A stretch of 64,000 nt of DNA, from NCBI GenBank assembly GCA_009363875.1, contig CM018680.1:11601625-11665624 (forward strand), in the 5' to 3' direction. Position 1 is the stretch's first letter. Every line of letters starts with the position of its first letter. The stretch comes from Mikania micrantha. Its lineage: Eukaryota; Streptophyta; Magnoliopsida; Asterales; Asteraceae. Shown here piece after piece: positions 10,914-22,891 of the stretch. The position numbers and the translations under genes were made by a program. The notes below the pieces were generated by a model that was not told the DNA's origin, did no database searches, and was given only the letters and a program-made list of their open reading frames with translations.

Positions 10914-12626
10914 TGTAATATCCAAAAATTTTATAATATTATTAATAATGATAAAAGATATTATATTTGACCCTAATCCGTTTTTAACGAAACTTAGACC
11001 GAAACGTAGAGAAAAATGAGCAGGTCTTACCCGTATATGCATAATTTTATAAAACATGATATTTTGAAAGTTACAAGAGAAAAACAAATTTGAACCAAAT
11101 TAATTAATAATAATAATTATAAAATAAAAAGTCTTAACTAAATTAATTAATTATAATAATTATATTAAGAATAATAATAACAATCCTAAAAATCTAGATG
11201 TGGTGCACGTGTGAAAGTGAGTAATCAAAACATAAACATTAGTCACCAAAACAAATACCAATGTATGCATCTTCAAGATTAGGAAGAACAATTGAAATAT
11301 ATATAAATAAACCGACGTACAACAAAATTTCGGTAAAACCAAATATATATACGTTTTCTCAACTGAGATTTCAGACTTTTCAACATTTTCTTGATTAAAG
11401 CTTGTGTAGTGATTCCAATCTACAACTAAGGTACGGATAGTCTAATCTCTTTCTTTTGATATGTACCAATTGGCCTTCGAGCATCTGATTCTTATTAATG
11501 TTTCGTATTAAGTTTTGTTATTCTGATTTTATTCTGTTATAAATTATGTTATTATGTTTATATATCGTATGAAGTTCGATTATAAAAATATGGTTTAAAG
11601 TTATAAATGTTTTAAAAATAGTTTATATATTCTAAAAAAAAATATATATAGTTTACTAAATTTGTTATTTATATGTTATGCGTTTACATGTTTGTGAGTT
11701 ACTTGTTTATAAGTTTATAAGTTTATGAGTTTGCATGTTTACGGGATTGCATGCTTACGAGTTTACGTATCTACAAGTATACAAACTTGCATGTTTACAA
11801 GTGACAAGTTTTGTTAATTTGCAAATAATCATTTTTATTACTCTCAAGTTATAAGTTCAGATTAATTTGATAGAATTGTAAGATTTTGGTATGAATATAT
11901 GTTATGTTATTTAAAATATGATACCCAAGTTTATCACCACCTGAGGAGTTGACCCCAGGTACATCATTGTGGCATAGAATGATGTAGTACTAACCGTGAC
12001 AGTACGTTGAGTTCACGGCGTCTCAATCTGGCTCAATGAGCATTCTGGTACATTTTGTACATTCTGGAGGCGTATGGATCGATCCTAGGAAAAATCAATA
12101 TATCTGTTATCTGGTGAATGATCAGTGTGATTTGCCCACACTCCATTTGCGTCTGAATGTATGGGCTAGCTACCCTGCATTAACCTTAAAAATTAAATGA
12201 ACCTTCTGGGACTTTGGGTGTATTATGATTATACATACATACATACATACATATATATATATGTGTGTGTGTTTATACATTAATATTTTACATTTTTGAT
12301 TTATGAAAACTCGATAAATTTATTAAAAATAGAAGAAGCCATTTTATTTTCCTCTATCCGCTCACTGGGCAAGATAAATTATTTTGCTCAGACGTACGTT
12401 TTGTGTTTTCCTTCTTGTACCCAGGTTATCAAGACAATAAGGGATGGGATAGTGAAGAGTGCTTGAGAATATAAAAGATATTTGTACAAATAAATGTAGA
12501 TGATTAGATCTTGTGTATATTGGTAGTAAGTTGTTAAAATTTATAATATTTAAGGATTTATGGAATTATGTTTTTGATCTGACTCTGTAAAGATGACATG
12601 TCAGCCTAGTGGGTTGGGGTGTTACA
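10914..12626 (+). mobile_element. Solo LTR (Ty3-like), 1,713 bp, 5-bp TSD
   Basis: It begins TGTAATATCC and ends GGGGTGTTACA. The 5-bp duplication tattc is present at 10909-10913 and 12627-12631. There is no internal region, so this is a recombined solo LTR. A TATA-like run (atatatataaataaa, about 11297-11310) lies 120 bp before a possible 5' splice site (ctaag|gtacgg, 11431), and a 3' splice-like site is at 12424 (ttgtacccag|gtt). Orientation is taken from these signals. A G-box-like cacgtg occurs near 11206. Confidence 0.85.
11431..12424 (+). other. Putative LTR leader intron with stem-loop before the 3' site
   Basis: The 5' site is ctaag|gtacgg and the 3' site ttgtacccag|gtt. About 33-60 nt before the AG, after ctcac, the bases ctgggcaa (12365-12372) and ttgctcag (12384-12391) form an 8-bp stem with an 11-nt loop. 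This is the most diverged member of the intron module seen in the other long LTRs here. Confidence 0.45.
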
Positions 12627-13778
12627 TATTCAGTCAATCAGCTGATGATACAATAGTAATTAGATATTTTCTATCCAGTGCGTGTAGCTCTATCTTCATT
12701 ATTTCAAATATTAAATGTTGGACCTCATTCATAGAACTACTGTAAGGGAAACTGCATTTTGCTGAAAAGGTTGTTTGTTGACAAGCTGGCTTGAGCTTTT
12801 TATGAGCCAAAATCCAGTTACCTTACACACTTGAGAACGATAGAGCTGGATCACCACTTAAGAATGGCTCTCTCTTGAGATAGGTAGGCGAGAAAATTGC
12901 CCCTGAATAACAGAAAATCAGTTGAAGAGTAAATTACCCCTGATTAACAGAAAATCTGTTTAAAACAGGTTGTTTAAGATGGTGTTTGCAAATGCTTATG
13001 TTGTCTATCTTGGATTAAATACTTATTTGCAACTAAGGAGCAAGTGATTGTCATGGCAGATTTAATCCGAGCTTTTTTTTTTTTTTTTTTTAAATTTTTT
13101 ATGTAAGCAATAGAGTGTTTATTCCAAAAATGAACCTACAACACAAATGTATATGTGATGGATACCAGGGTCCGGAAAGAAACAACACACCCGAAAATAC
13201 GCAGTAATAATCAACAACACAACAACAAAGCTATACGAACTACAGTCACACCACTTGACAGCTTGGTTGAGCAGAAATACTAACCCAAGTTCTTGTTACA
13301 GTCACACCTGCAGGAACTCGACTTAGCCTTCCAAGATCGCCTTCTAATCTTCTGCCAAAAATTAGAATAGCAAGGAAAGAAATATTCTCAATCACAGAGA
13401 ATAAATTTGTCCAGAATCAAAAGCCCTTCTCATTGCATTCGTTTCCGGTACATATGGTAAAAGAAATAACTGACTAACACCACTACCCACGTAGTTCTCC
13501 ACTTTTGGAATTTAACAACTGCCAACTAAATAAAATAAACAAAAAGAAAACACAAAATTAAACAGACTGTGGAATACATGGAAATAAAAACAGCTAACTA
13601 TTTGCTTGGATGGGCTTGCTGGATGAGACTGATCCATTTCTGAGTTGGGCTTGCTGTCAACATATTCGGGCTGCTATCTGATGGGCCTGAGTTGCTCTCT
13701 GTTGGGCTTTGACTAATATCTGGTGAATTGTGATCCATCTGCCTATCAATATGGTTCCTGGATTTTGCCAAATTTAAA
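12627..13778. other. Gene-free region with a poly-T tract
   Basis: A run of about 22 T lies at 13074-13092. The following 650 bp has higher GC and may be an unrecognised LTR or element remnant. No coding region is supported. Confidence 0.35.
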
Positions 13779-13993
13779 ATGATGCAACATGAGATGGAGT
13801 ACCAGATTCATTACCTTGAACAAGTACCTTACTGTTAAGTGCTACGAGCTTTCATGCACAGTCTGATGCTCTTTCAAGAAATAAAAGGATTGATAATAGA
13901 ATTTCAGAAAGAACTGCGAGTTTCTGATGATGTGCATAGGGAATTACTCTCAAAGGTGAACACCGATGACAAATTGACTACAACCCTGTGCAG
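13779..13993 (+). pseudogene. EMSY-like ENT-domain exon fragment
   Basis: One frame reads HEMEYQIHYLEQ, then after a TAA (13836-13838) VLRAF, and continues with FQKELRVSDDVHRELLSKVN. This corresponds to the ENT domain of plant EMSY-like chromatin proteins, including the HRELL..VN..D signature. The segment ends at a good 5' splice site (tgtgcag|gtatgt, 13993/13994), so it looks like a genuine exon rather than a processed copy. The in-frame stop, and the lack of other EMSY-like exons recognised nearby, make it a fragment or pseudogene. The domain assignment is recognition by eye. A profile search with the ENT family would decide. Confidence 0.6.
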
Positions 13994-14796
13994 GTATGTT
14001 TTAGATCCGTTTAATAATCTTCATTTTTTGTTGTTAAATTATCAGTTAATCTAATTAAAGGCGTATTTTTAATAATTAGAATTATTAAAAAGTGTTTAAC
14101 AAGTTCTTTAGTCTGATGACCTGTTAATCTATTAAAAGTGTGTTGTGGCTTTTTTTTTGTAGTTGATATCTGATACTAGCTCTTTTGTATTGCCTACTAC
14201 TCAACAGTGATATTCAAAAATGACTAATTTTATTAATCTTTCAAACCTTTTGCTTCAAAGTACAAGAACATTTTTTTCTTACAATTGCACGCTTTTGTGA
14301 TTGTCAACAAGATAAAATAAAATTTGAATTTATTTTCTTTAGTAGTTACTATAGCTTAAAACACGTCATCACCACAACTCCACAACATTTGCTACCCCTC
14401 TCATACACACCGCCACAGAACTCACCATATCACTTCTTCAAGTGCCTTCGATCTCCACCATCGTCACCACAGCTCCACATGTAGACCACAACTCCACATT
14501 TAGACCACCACTCCACATGTAGTCGATTAAAGCGATAGCACTGAGCATCGGTTGATGCTTCCACCGTAACCAATGATTGCAATCACCTATAGCTGCACCG
14601 ACCTCCTTCAACCCTTTGGTGAGGAACTCAATCTAGTGTTTCTTTATTCTCATGTGATTGTTGGTGCTAGCAATGAAGATACCCAGACTAACTTGATTAT
14701 TGCTGAATCACATACCACCATTGACGAAGATGAAGATGAAAATGATGATGAAGACGGTGATGTTGATGAAGACCCAGATCCTCAAGTCTATAGGTG
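13994..14796. other. Gene-free stretch with an acidic open frame
   Basis: 14036-14115 shares sequence with 6180-6272. Near 14573-14812 a short frame ends in an acidic D/E-rich run (14728-14782) that is cut by the MITE at 14797. It could be a gene fragment, but no family is recognised. Confidence 0.35.
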
Positions 14797-15025
14797 CAGT
14801 GGCGGAGCTTAGAAAAAAGTTCGGAGGGGGGCGAAGGATTTTTAGGAAGAAAACGGAGGGGGCCGAAGGATTTTTAGGATGAAAACGGAGGGGACCGAAG
14901 GATTTTTAGGAAGAAAACGAAGAGAACCGAAGGATTTTCGGACGAAATACTATTATATCGACACTTCTGAGCGAAAAAACAAGGGGGCCGGGGCACCCCC
15001 GGGCCCTTCTAATCCTCCGCCCTTG
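14797..15025. mobile_element. Small hAT-like MITE with tandem 30-35-bp repeats
   Basis: Ends are cagtggcggagcttagaa and the inverse ttctaatcctccgcccttg. The flanks tataggtg (14789-14796) and tatagttt (15026-15033) match at 6 of 8 positions, a decayed 8-bp duplication. The interior repeats gaaggatttttaggaagaaaa four times with small changes. Confidence 0.6.
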
Positions 15026-15044
15026 TATAGTTTTTACCCATATC

Positions 15045-15428
15045 AAAAGAAATGGGTTGGTTTGGGTAACAATTGTATTATAATGGGTTGAAATGTGTAA
15101 CATCATAATATTGAATGAGTTGAGATGTGTAGTACTTAAACACAATGCGGGTCAAGATGGGTAACCAAAAAACTATGTAAATGCAATGGATTCAAACATT
15201 TAAGAATGACACACAACATATTTGATAAGAAAATCACTAAAAATTATCCAAATAGATTATTTGTTTACTTATAACACATCTTAAGTTAGACTAAATTGAT
15301 GTTTTTTAAAAACAATCCATTTAGACCCGAAATAATTTTGCTTAAAACCCGTTTTGACCCGCACCCATCCTGACCCGAACCCGTTCTGACCTATTACTCA
15401 ACCCGGCCCGACCCGCCCATTTTGCCAG
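15045..15428. repeat. Dispersed repeat, copy A (gacccg-rich end)
   Basis: About 380 bp ends with repeated gacccg/cccg words and gcccattttgccagg. It is related over its whole length to 17990-18325 (shared blocks such as aaattgatgttttt and attttgcttgaaac/attttgcttaaaac). Likely a non-autonomous DNA transposon family. Exact ends are not determined. Confidence 0.6.
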
Positions 15429-15660
15429 GCATGCTCAAGACCTTGAATATGTGTCTGAAATCAAAAGAGTGAGACTTCTTTACTTGGAATTCACAAAACC
15501 CATGTTTGAATTAGGTTTTATTTTGGTTTCATGGATTGATCGTGTAGGTTTTGGAGCTTTTGAAGAAAAACAGACATGTTTTTTAGTGAGGTAACACTGT
15601 TTACTGACTTTTTGATTTTGAATTAATTATTGGACGCAAACACATGTTCAAAGAATGAGT

Positions 15661-15892
15661 TTTTTTTGAATGACGAAGGTCTCAATCGTGTGAAACCACT
15701 GTTTCCAGGCCATGTCACCAAGGTCTAGTTACCTGGACCTCCCATGAGCCACCACAACCACCCCAGGAGGAAACCCCACAGGGAAAATCCCCTGACCCCC
15801 CTCAGACCCTTTTTTCGTTGTGGGAGAGATTTGAACCCAAGACCTCCCATTTGGAAGAATCTTGGGGTACCATTGAGGCAATGCCTCATTGG
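15661..15892 (-). mobile_element. tRNA-derived SINE with 16-bp target duplication
   Basis: On the minus strand the element starts ccaatgaggcattgcctcaa and ends in a short A tail (t run at 15661-15668 on the plus strand). An A-box-like ttgcctcaatgg and a B-box-like gggttcaaatctc lie about 35-40 nt apart, as in an internal RNA polymerase III promoter. It is flanked by a perfect 16-bp direct repeat, tgttcaaagaatgagt (15645-15660 and 15893-15908). Length (232 bp), tail and long duplication together fit a plant SINE. It would rely on a LINE for movement. Confidence 0.85.
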
Positions 15893-16060
15893 TGTTCAAA
15901 GAATGAGTAGGTATCTAAGATGGATGTTTTCTTCGCATAGAAAGAACTGATTTTCATGGGTAAATGTGAATTTAGTTGATTTTAATCAGCTTAATATCTT
16001 CTAATTTTTAATCGATGATGGGATTCCTTTTTTATACCATATCTTTATTTGTATTGGAGA

Positions 16061-16876
16061 TAGGGGTGTTCAGTTTTCGAATATGACTCGAAAAAATCGA
16101 AATTCGATTCGATTTCAATTCGAAAAACACCAAGTCGAAATTCGATTCGAATTCGATTCGATTCGTAGTATAATATCGAATTTCGAATTTCATATTTTTA
16201 ATTCGATTCGAAATTCGAATTTAAAGTATTTATATATTTTTATTTTATATATATACAAGTAGTTACTATATTTAAAAATTAGGCTTTTCTGTTAGGTGGT
16301 TTAGTTTATAAAACTAAAAGCCTATTACACAAATGTCAATTTAATTATAAAATATTCATAATTTTAACACTTTTAAATACACTAAACCTAAACATTTACA
16401 ACAAAAGCATCAATCGTGAAGCTCGAAAAATTGATCATTTTGGTTGTTGGTTTCTAATATTTTGATTACTTGTCACTTTATATTTTTTGTATGTTATCAT
16501 TGGCATTATATATTTAATTTTTATCATTATATTAGTTTAAATGATATCTCTAATATTACAACTTAGATGGTTATTTGATATTTGGATGTTTAAAGTTTTG
16601 ATTATTTGATTTTGAATATATACAGATAGCAAGTATAAACAATTTTTAATTAAATTCAAATCAAACTAAATTGAATTCTAGTCGAATTCAAATCGAATTC
16701 GGATCGAATTCTGATTTCGAATAGAATTGAATTTCGAATTTGAAAACGAATTCGAATTTCGAATTTGAAAACGAATTCGAATTTCGAATTCGAATGCTTA
16801 TAAAAAATTCAAAATTCGAAATCATTCGATTCTAAATCTTCGAGTTATTCGAAATTTGATTCGATGAACACCCCTA
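16061..16876. mobile_element. Non-autonomous hAT element (aattcga-rich), 8-bp TSD
   Basis: Terminal inverted repeats taggggtgttca and tgaacaccccta are flanked by perfect attggaga copies (16053-16060 and 16877-16884). Subterminal regions at both ends are dense in attcgatt/gaattcga words. The 816-bp element has no transposase. It is inserted in a RIBA-like coding fragment. Confidence 0.9.
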
Positions 16877-16945
16877 ATTGGAGATGGTATAGTAGTGGTT
16901 GATTATGAAGACAAAGAAAATGAAGGAGATTTAGTAATAAACTTA
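16877..16945 (+). pseudogene. RIBA-like (riboflavin synthesis) fragment
   Basis: The frame reads IGDGIVVVDYEDKENEGDLV, close to the VVVDDEDRENEGDL signature of 3,4-dihydroxy-2-butanone-4-phosphate synthase. In plants this is the N-terminal half of bifunctional RIBA enzymes. About 20 codons match before the frame drifts and stops. The hAT element at 16061-16876 is inserted at its edge. A fragment, not a working gene. Confidence 0.5.
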
Positions 16946-17989
16946 ACGAAAGAACGAAGTCTCTAAACCTTAATTTCAATCACTCAACAACTCAAAGGTA
17001 CATTTATTTGAATATTGTTGCATACTTATGTTTTTGGTATGATGAGGAGCAACCTTTTGTGTTAATTATGGTTCTTATCAACTAAGGCAAAAGGGTGATG
17101 TTAAGATTTTCATATTTAGGGGTTTTTGTGGTTGTTCTGGTGATTTAGTTGGCCCCACGATTTACTTCTTTGTTAGTTAACTTCTCTGTACACATCCGTT
17201 TAATGTCACAATTTTAAGGAAGTCTGTTTTCCTATTAGGTTTAATGATCGATTCAATTGCAGCTTTAATCTTGGAGAAAGAAAAAACATAAAAAAGAAAT
17301 GGTGAAGGAACTACTCACCTTGAAAATCTTTCATAGGTTTGGACTATTAAAATATTTTAATTTACTTTCTTATTTATGGTATTGGTCTTGAATTTTCTCT
17401 TAGACACAGTTTCCTGGTTTGCGCTATATTCAAACAAAAATTGAATATACATGCTGCCAACAAAACACATTACATTCTCTTTTGGCATATAATGAACATA
17501 AGATGCATATAATTACCATGTTGCTTTTAAAAGCATTTGAGTTTGGCTACTGGGCTTCAAGAAATTTGGATTATATCGTTATGGTAATTTTTTGTCTTTT
17601 TATTTTGTTGCACCATTGTTCGTGCGACACAGGTAGAGGCATGTGCCCTCTTTAACCACTTCTTACTTAAGTTTCTTCACATATCTGTTAATCTATTATT
17701 CCTGTTTTACGTTTAATTCAAACTTTGATTTTCCAACTTTGCAATTTCATGTATGACTGGGTATAATTTTCGTATTAAACCAATCTGCAGACTGGTTATA
17801 ACTTCTTAAACTACTATTCTTTTAAATTTGAAATCATCTTATAACTTTTATGATCAAAATATACCATTGCGGCGACATAATTTTATTTGCGTTTAGGATC
17901 TGTAATTGCATCATGTTTATTTTTATATACAAGCAGGTATAAAATTTGTTTTATACAGTAGACATGACAATCTTGACCTAAAGCAAGGT
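16946..17989. other. Gene-free region
   Basis: AT-rich sequence without a recognised domain. The frame at 17419-17655 is not convincing. It may hold further intronic sequence of the fragmented host genes. Confidence 0.35.
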
Positions 17990-18325
17990 ACATTGGTTCT
18001 TTTGGGTGAGCGATTGTTATATTTTGTGTTAAAATATGTAACATCATATAATATATAAAGGGTTAACACCTTAATACAATTCGAGTCAAGATAAGTAGCC
18101 TAAAAACAATGATAATAGAATAGATCAAACGAGTAATAATCATTAATAAAATATTTGATGATAAAATTACTAAAGATTACGCAAATAAACTATTTGCTCA
18201 CTTACAACATATTTTAACTTAAACTAAATTGATGTTTTTTTAAACCAACCCATTTTGATCCAAACAAATTTTGCTTGAAACACATCCTGACACGTTACCT
18301 CATCTGCCCTGCCCATTTTGCCAAG
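17990..18325. repeat. Dispersed repeat, copy B (pairs with 15045-15428)
   Basis: Diverged full-length relative of copy A in the same orientation, ending gcccattttgccaag. Confidence 0.55.
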
Positions 18326-18547
18326 ATTATGTGTAAGCTCTTTAAACACAAAGTTACAACTTCTTAATTTTTGATATCATATTATAGCTTTTATGTTCAT
18401 CATGTAACATTACAGTATGGTCATTTTATTTATGTTTTGGTATATATATATATTTTTAAATAAAACGTAGTCAAATATGATCTCTTAAGATTTACCATTA
18501 AAGATCAACATGCGGCCCGCTGTGAACGTGGGTCGCTCCTACTTGTT

Positions 18548-18808
18548 TCATCAAATAACTAGGTATTGCATAGTAGTTTCTACTACATAATTCACCTTTC
18601 TGTTCTATTTAATCCAGATTTTTCTATTCTTAGATCATCAATTTAGAAAGAAAACATTATATTTTGACTGTCTATCTTTATTAGGTTTTAACTAATGATG
18701 ATAAGTTGTACATTTTGTGCATTGATTTTAATTTTATCAAATAACTAGGTATTGCATAGTGGTTTCTACTACATAATTCACCTTTCTGTTCTATTTAATC
18801 CAGGTTTT
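18548..18808 (+). repeat. Direct repeat of 73 bp, 188 bp apart
   Basis: 18548-18622 and 18736-18808 share atcaaataactaggtattgc through ttctatttaatccag with two or so differences, read directly. Confidence 0.85.
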
Positions 18809-20294
18809 GCACTGTATTCATTGATTTTAATTTAATCATGACATGTTACAAAGGTTTTGAGCTTTTGTGTGTTATTGAGTGATGATGATAAACTATATAT
18901 TTTGTGCATTTCTTGATTTTGTGTTATACGCCCCACTTGTGGTGCACACATATAATGTATATATGTGTGGGCCCTTAAAGGGCAAAAGTAAAAGTGTACT
19001 AATTTTAACGTTATTTCAATTATTTAGTGAAAATGACGTTAAAATCATTGGGAAGATCAACTTCAAACGATAACTTTGTTGCGTTGTGTTTACATGATGC
19101 GACCATGTTGCGGTGATTTCCGCATATTGCAGTGTTCGAAAGATGCATCGTGATTCTCTCAATTTGGAGAAATGAGCAGAGAAAGCTGGAACTTACCTGG
19201 AGATGATGAAATTCGAAGAAGCCTTGGGGGAAATCCGTGGAGAAAAGTCCGAGAAATGTATTGTTTCATGAAGAAGAGGAGAAACCTTAACGATGATTTC
19301 ACTATGGTGGCTGAATTCTTAGAAGAAAACCCTTGACACATATTCTTTTTTATATCTAGTTGCCTTTTTTTCTTTTTCAAACTAAGTTATGCTTTTATTT
19401 TCCAGGGTTTTTCTTTTGTTGATATTTTTTAGGGAGAGTTTTTATAATTTATTTATTCTCTTACTCTGTATATAGAGTTACTGTGTCTTAATTATGCTTA
19501 TTTTGATTATATATAGATCTTCTTTTGTGATAACTAAATCTTTCTTTTGTGAGATTTATTTTAATTTCTTATTTTTTAGTATTTATAAGATAAAAGGTTT
19601 AAATATTATACATAAATTATTTTTTAGTATTATTTTTATTAATACGTGAATACGTGATGCGCTTGCATCACGCATATGGCATCACACATAAGATTTTGAG
19701 ACAAAATGCATCGGAGCATGTTGGATCGGGTTATGAAAATTTCTCAACTCTTACACAAGGTATCTTCTACTTAGTTAATAGATGCGTAAATTCTATCAAC
19801 TGGTTTTATCAAACAGTTTGAGAAAAAAAATGCAAACAACAATTTAAATCAAGGTTAATGTATATTGCATTCGACTGTAAAGATATACAATTCTTAGCTC
19901 GAGCACAAGCGCTCTTTGCTAGTTTATAAGTGAACGTATTTATACTAAAACCTACAGCTGTATCCTCATAAGGATACAAGGCTGGACAAAATACTAGAAA
20001 CAAACTAATGCTAAAACTAGTATATGTTATGATCATGACAGACCAAGTCATATTAATTACAATTAATACAATAGACTCCATTGACTTTTACATTAAATGC
20101 TTACACTACAAAAAGCATTTAATCCTTGATATCTCTGTGATTCTGACAAATCTTCTTTGCTGCTGACTATCATCTGAATGTCTTCTTTGTTGGTCTTGTT
20201 GAGAGAAAGCAGCTCTTAATATTTCCTTAAGTGTGTGGAATCTTTGTCACAGGAAAGTCTTCGGAAGTAGCTGGGTTCTTGAAGCTTTAAGTGT
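18809..20294. other. Gene-free region, weak minus-strand exon-like patch
   Basis: Between 19160 and 19330 the minus strand has a compact open stretch ending at a strong 5' splice-like site (ctccag|gtaagt near 19195). It could be a first-exon remnant, but no product is recognised. No other gene is supported. Confidence 0.3.
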
Positions 20295-20659
20295 TGAGAT
20301 GTGACACCCCGTAAAATCCAAGTCAGCATTCTATTTATTTAAATGTTTATTTAATTGATATTTGTACACGTGGAACTAGAATTAGTTTAATTTAGTGTGA
20401 TACATGACATGACGGTACGAACACTGGCACATACATGATAATCCGTGAATTATCGCAACACGCACACACGTGTCTAAGAAAACACGAACGTTGGTGAACA
20501 TTTATCACATCGTGTAACAAAACACTCGAAACCTCACGAAACGCTCACACATTGAACTTGGAAGTTCAATCGAGGCCGAACGATAGTTCGTAAGCATGAA
20601 AACGGCAACGAACGGATCAAACCAATGAAATTGGGCCTATTGGGCTCTTCAGGGACCCG

Positions 20660-20783
20660 TCGCGGTACGCGATGAACCCCTGAGATGCCCATGGCGATAC
20701 GCGATGGATGGGCAGGGAGTTTGAACTCCCGAAATCCATCACGGTACGCAGAGAGCATCTGGGAGATTCTCGGCGGTACGCGA
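20660..20783 (+). promoter_or_regulatory. Four-copy TCGCGGTACGCGA palindrome array
   Basis: Copies start at 20660 (perfect), 20692, 20739 and 20771 (1-3 differences each), giving spacings of 32, 47 and 32 bp. The motif is an inverted repeat with 5-bp arms around gta. It sits 21-144 bp upstream of the TATA box at 20804. The other Ty3 LTR in this window has the same motif at the same spacings. Confidence 0.7.
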
Positions 20784-20802
20784 CAAGGCCATCACGCAAA
20801 AT

Positions 20803-20813
20803 CTTTATAAAAC
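20803..20813 (+). promoter_or_regulatory. TATA box of Ty3 element 1 LTR
   Basis: ctttataaaac directly downstream of the palindrome array. Transcription would start around 20830-20840. Confidence 0.6.
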
Positions 20814-22410
20814 CAAGATGTAATCATGTCTAGCCACCCTATACCACCATTTTCGAGTTTCTGGTCACTTCTACTCGATCATCACCTCCTACAGCCATCT
20901 TCAACCTCTGAAACCTCCATTGGCATCCATTGAAGACCCCTTGAAGCTTCAAACTTGAAGGTTGAAGGCTTGGAAGCTTGAAGGAAGGATTGTAGAAGTT
21001 GAAAGCCATCACCACCACTTCAATCCTACTCCAACCAGTTTTCCAGAAGCTTGTGGAGCTGCTAGCATCATCAACCCTTCATTCTTGAGCCTCTCAAGGA
21101 AGTGTAATGGCTAAAAATCATTCTTCACATCATTGCACCCACATGCAAGCCTTTGAGCACTCATGCAAGCACCTATAAAGCTCTTGCACGAAATTTTAAT
21201 CTGGGTTTATTGAAATTCGTGTGATTTATGATGATCTATAGTGTTTATGTAATGATTTATGACGAATCAAGATGTTGTATATATGTCTTTATGCTTAGAA
21301 CGATGATTTATGATATTATATATGCATGCATGTATGATCCATGAATATTGGAATAATTTTGGATATTTGAATGTGATTATGAATGATGTTAGAAGGATAT
21401 TGCATGATTAGATCTTGTTAAAATGGTTAAATACATGTTTTTTGATGAACTTTCTAATTATAGTAACTTTTTAGTTGCAAAATGGATGATATTGATAACA
21501 TGCATGCACATGGATTTTCTATTAGGATGATGTTAGAATGATATTAAGGTTTGGAACTTGGTTTGATGTTGATTGTGGTCATTTTTACCATAGTTACTAT
21601 ATATAGTAACTTTTATAAACCGGATATTGTTAGATGATGATTTGAGTTAGAGTAACATGTGTAAATGATGTTAAATGGTATAATATGATGTTATGTGATA
21701 TAAAAATGGATTAGAAATGCTTAGGAGGACAATTTGGATGATTTTGGTCATAGTTACTATTTTTAGTAACTTTATTTTTCAAACTATCGATTTAGAAATG
21801 CTATGTACGATTTGAACATGCTAAGTGACTCAATATGCTTTAGTATGATGATTGTATGCTAAGTTAGATGGTTTCCGATGATAATCATTCTAGATATGGA
21901 AACTTTCCATTTTAGGAAACTTTTTATGCAAACGTGACTTATATGCTTACTTGATTTCGTTTCACAACATGCTATGTGTTAACATGATCATGTAGGACTT
22001 AACGAGCATGCTAGAACTTTAAAAATGATACGTGTTATGAAACTTGCCATAAGTGGAAACTTACTATAAATAGTAAGTTATCCACGAACGCGACTTGCGC
22101 GTTTTGCACACGACGAGCACTAACACGAATGTTACACGATTCACAACCAACACACGGTTCACCAAAGGGTCGTTGACTTGACACGGTCAAACACGCTCAA
22201 TGTGGACCAACATGAGCAAACACGGTCAATGTGGACCAACACGGACAAACATGAACAACCAAAGGTTTTTGAGCACAAACACGAGCACTAACACGCACAC
22301 GAAACACGATCACTTACACGAATTCACGTATGGAATAGGATATAGGTAGCCGGTGACCGACACGCAGTCTACGCAGGAGCTTACGCTTACTCTATTTCTT
22401 GATCACTAAG

Positions 22411-22891
22411 GTGAGTTTACGACCCCTCTTTAACCCTTTTACAAGCTTTTCAAATAGGGGGAGAATACTAGTTGAATCGAGTCAAACATTATTACTGTAC
22501 AAACATTTCTATGTGTATGCTGGTTTGTTAGACAAACGTTAAGTGTTGAACTCGTAACAAGCCCTCACAAAGTCTTACCGTTAATGTACGAACAACGTGG
22601 TAGGTTTGAATGGATCCGTTTGGTTGTGACTAACTCCGCGTGGCACAATATTGACTGGAAGTCATAACACGTGAAACTTTGACCTAACTTGCTATGTTAT
22701 TACGAGACATAGCGGAGGCAAGGACAAACAAGTCTAGTTCGGTAGTGACGCACTGACACTTGGAGCCTATGGCTCGGTACTAACATTATGATAAACATCA
22801 TGACACATGTTTTCTTATTATATATGTATATCAAAACCTGTGAACTCACCAACCATTGTGTTGACACTTTTTCTTAAACTTGTATTCTCAG
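22411..22891 (+). other. Putative LTR leader intron (element 1)
   Basis: The 5' site is actaag|gtgagttt and the 3' site tgtattctcag|gtaac. 28-41 nt before the AG lies ctcaccaaccattgtgttgac, where caac (22850-22853) can pair with gttg (22860-22863). The right arm runs into ttgac, which fits a plant branch-point consensus. The splice sites are predictions from sequence. Confidence 0.55.

Noticed and set aside
15661..15892. Functional tRNA gene from A- and B-box matches
   Set aside because: No cloverleaf or acceptor stem can be formed around them, and the A tail and 16-bp TSD show a SINE.
20534..20799. Short minus-strand frames repeating VAYRR/IAYRD
   Set aside because: They translate the palindrome array of the LTR promoter. 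LTRs of this type do not encode proteins there.
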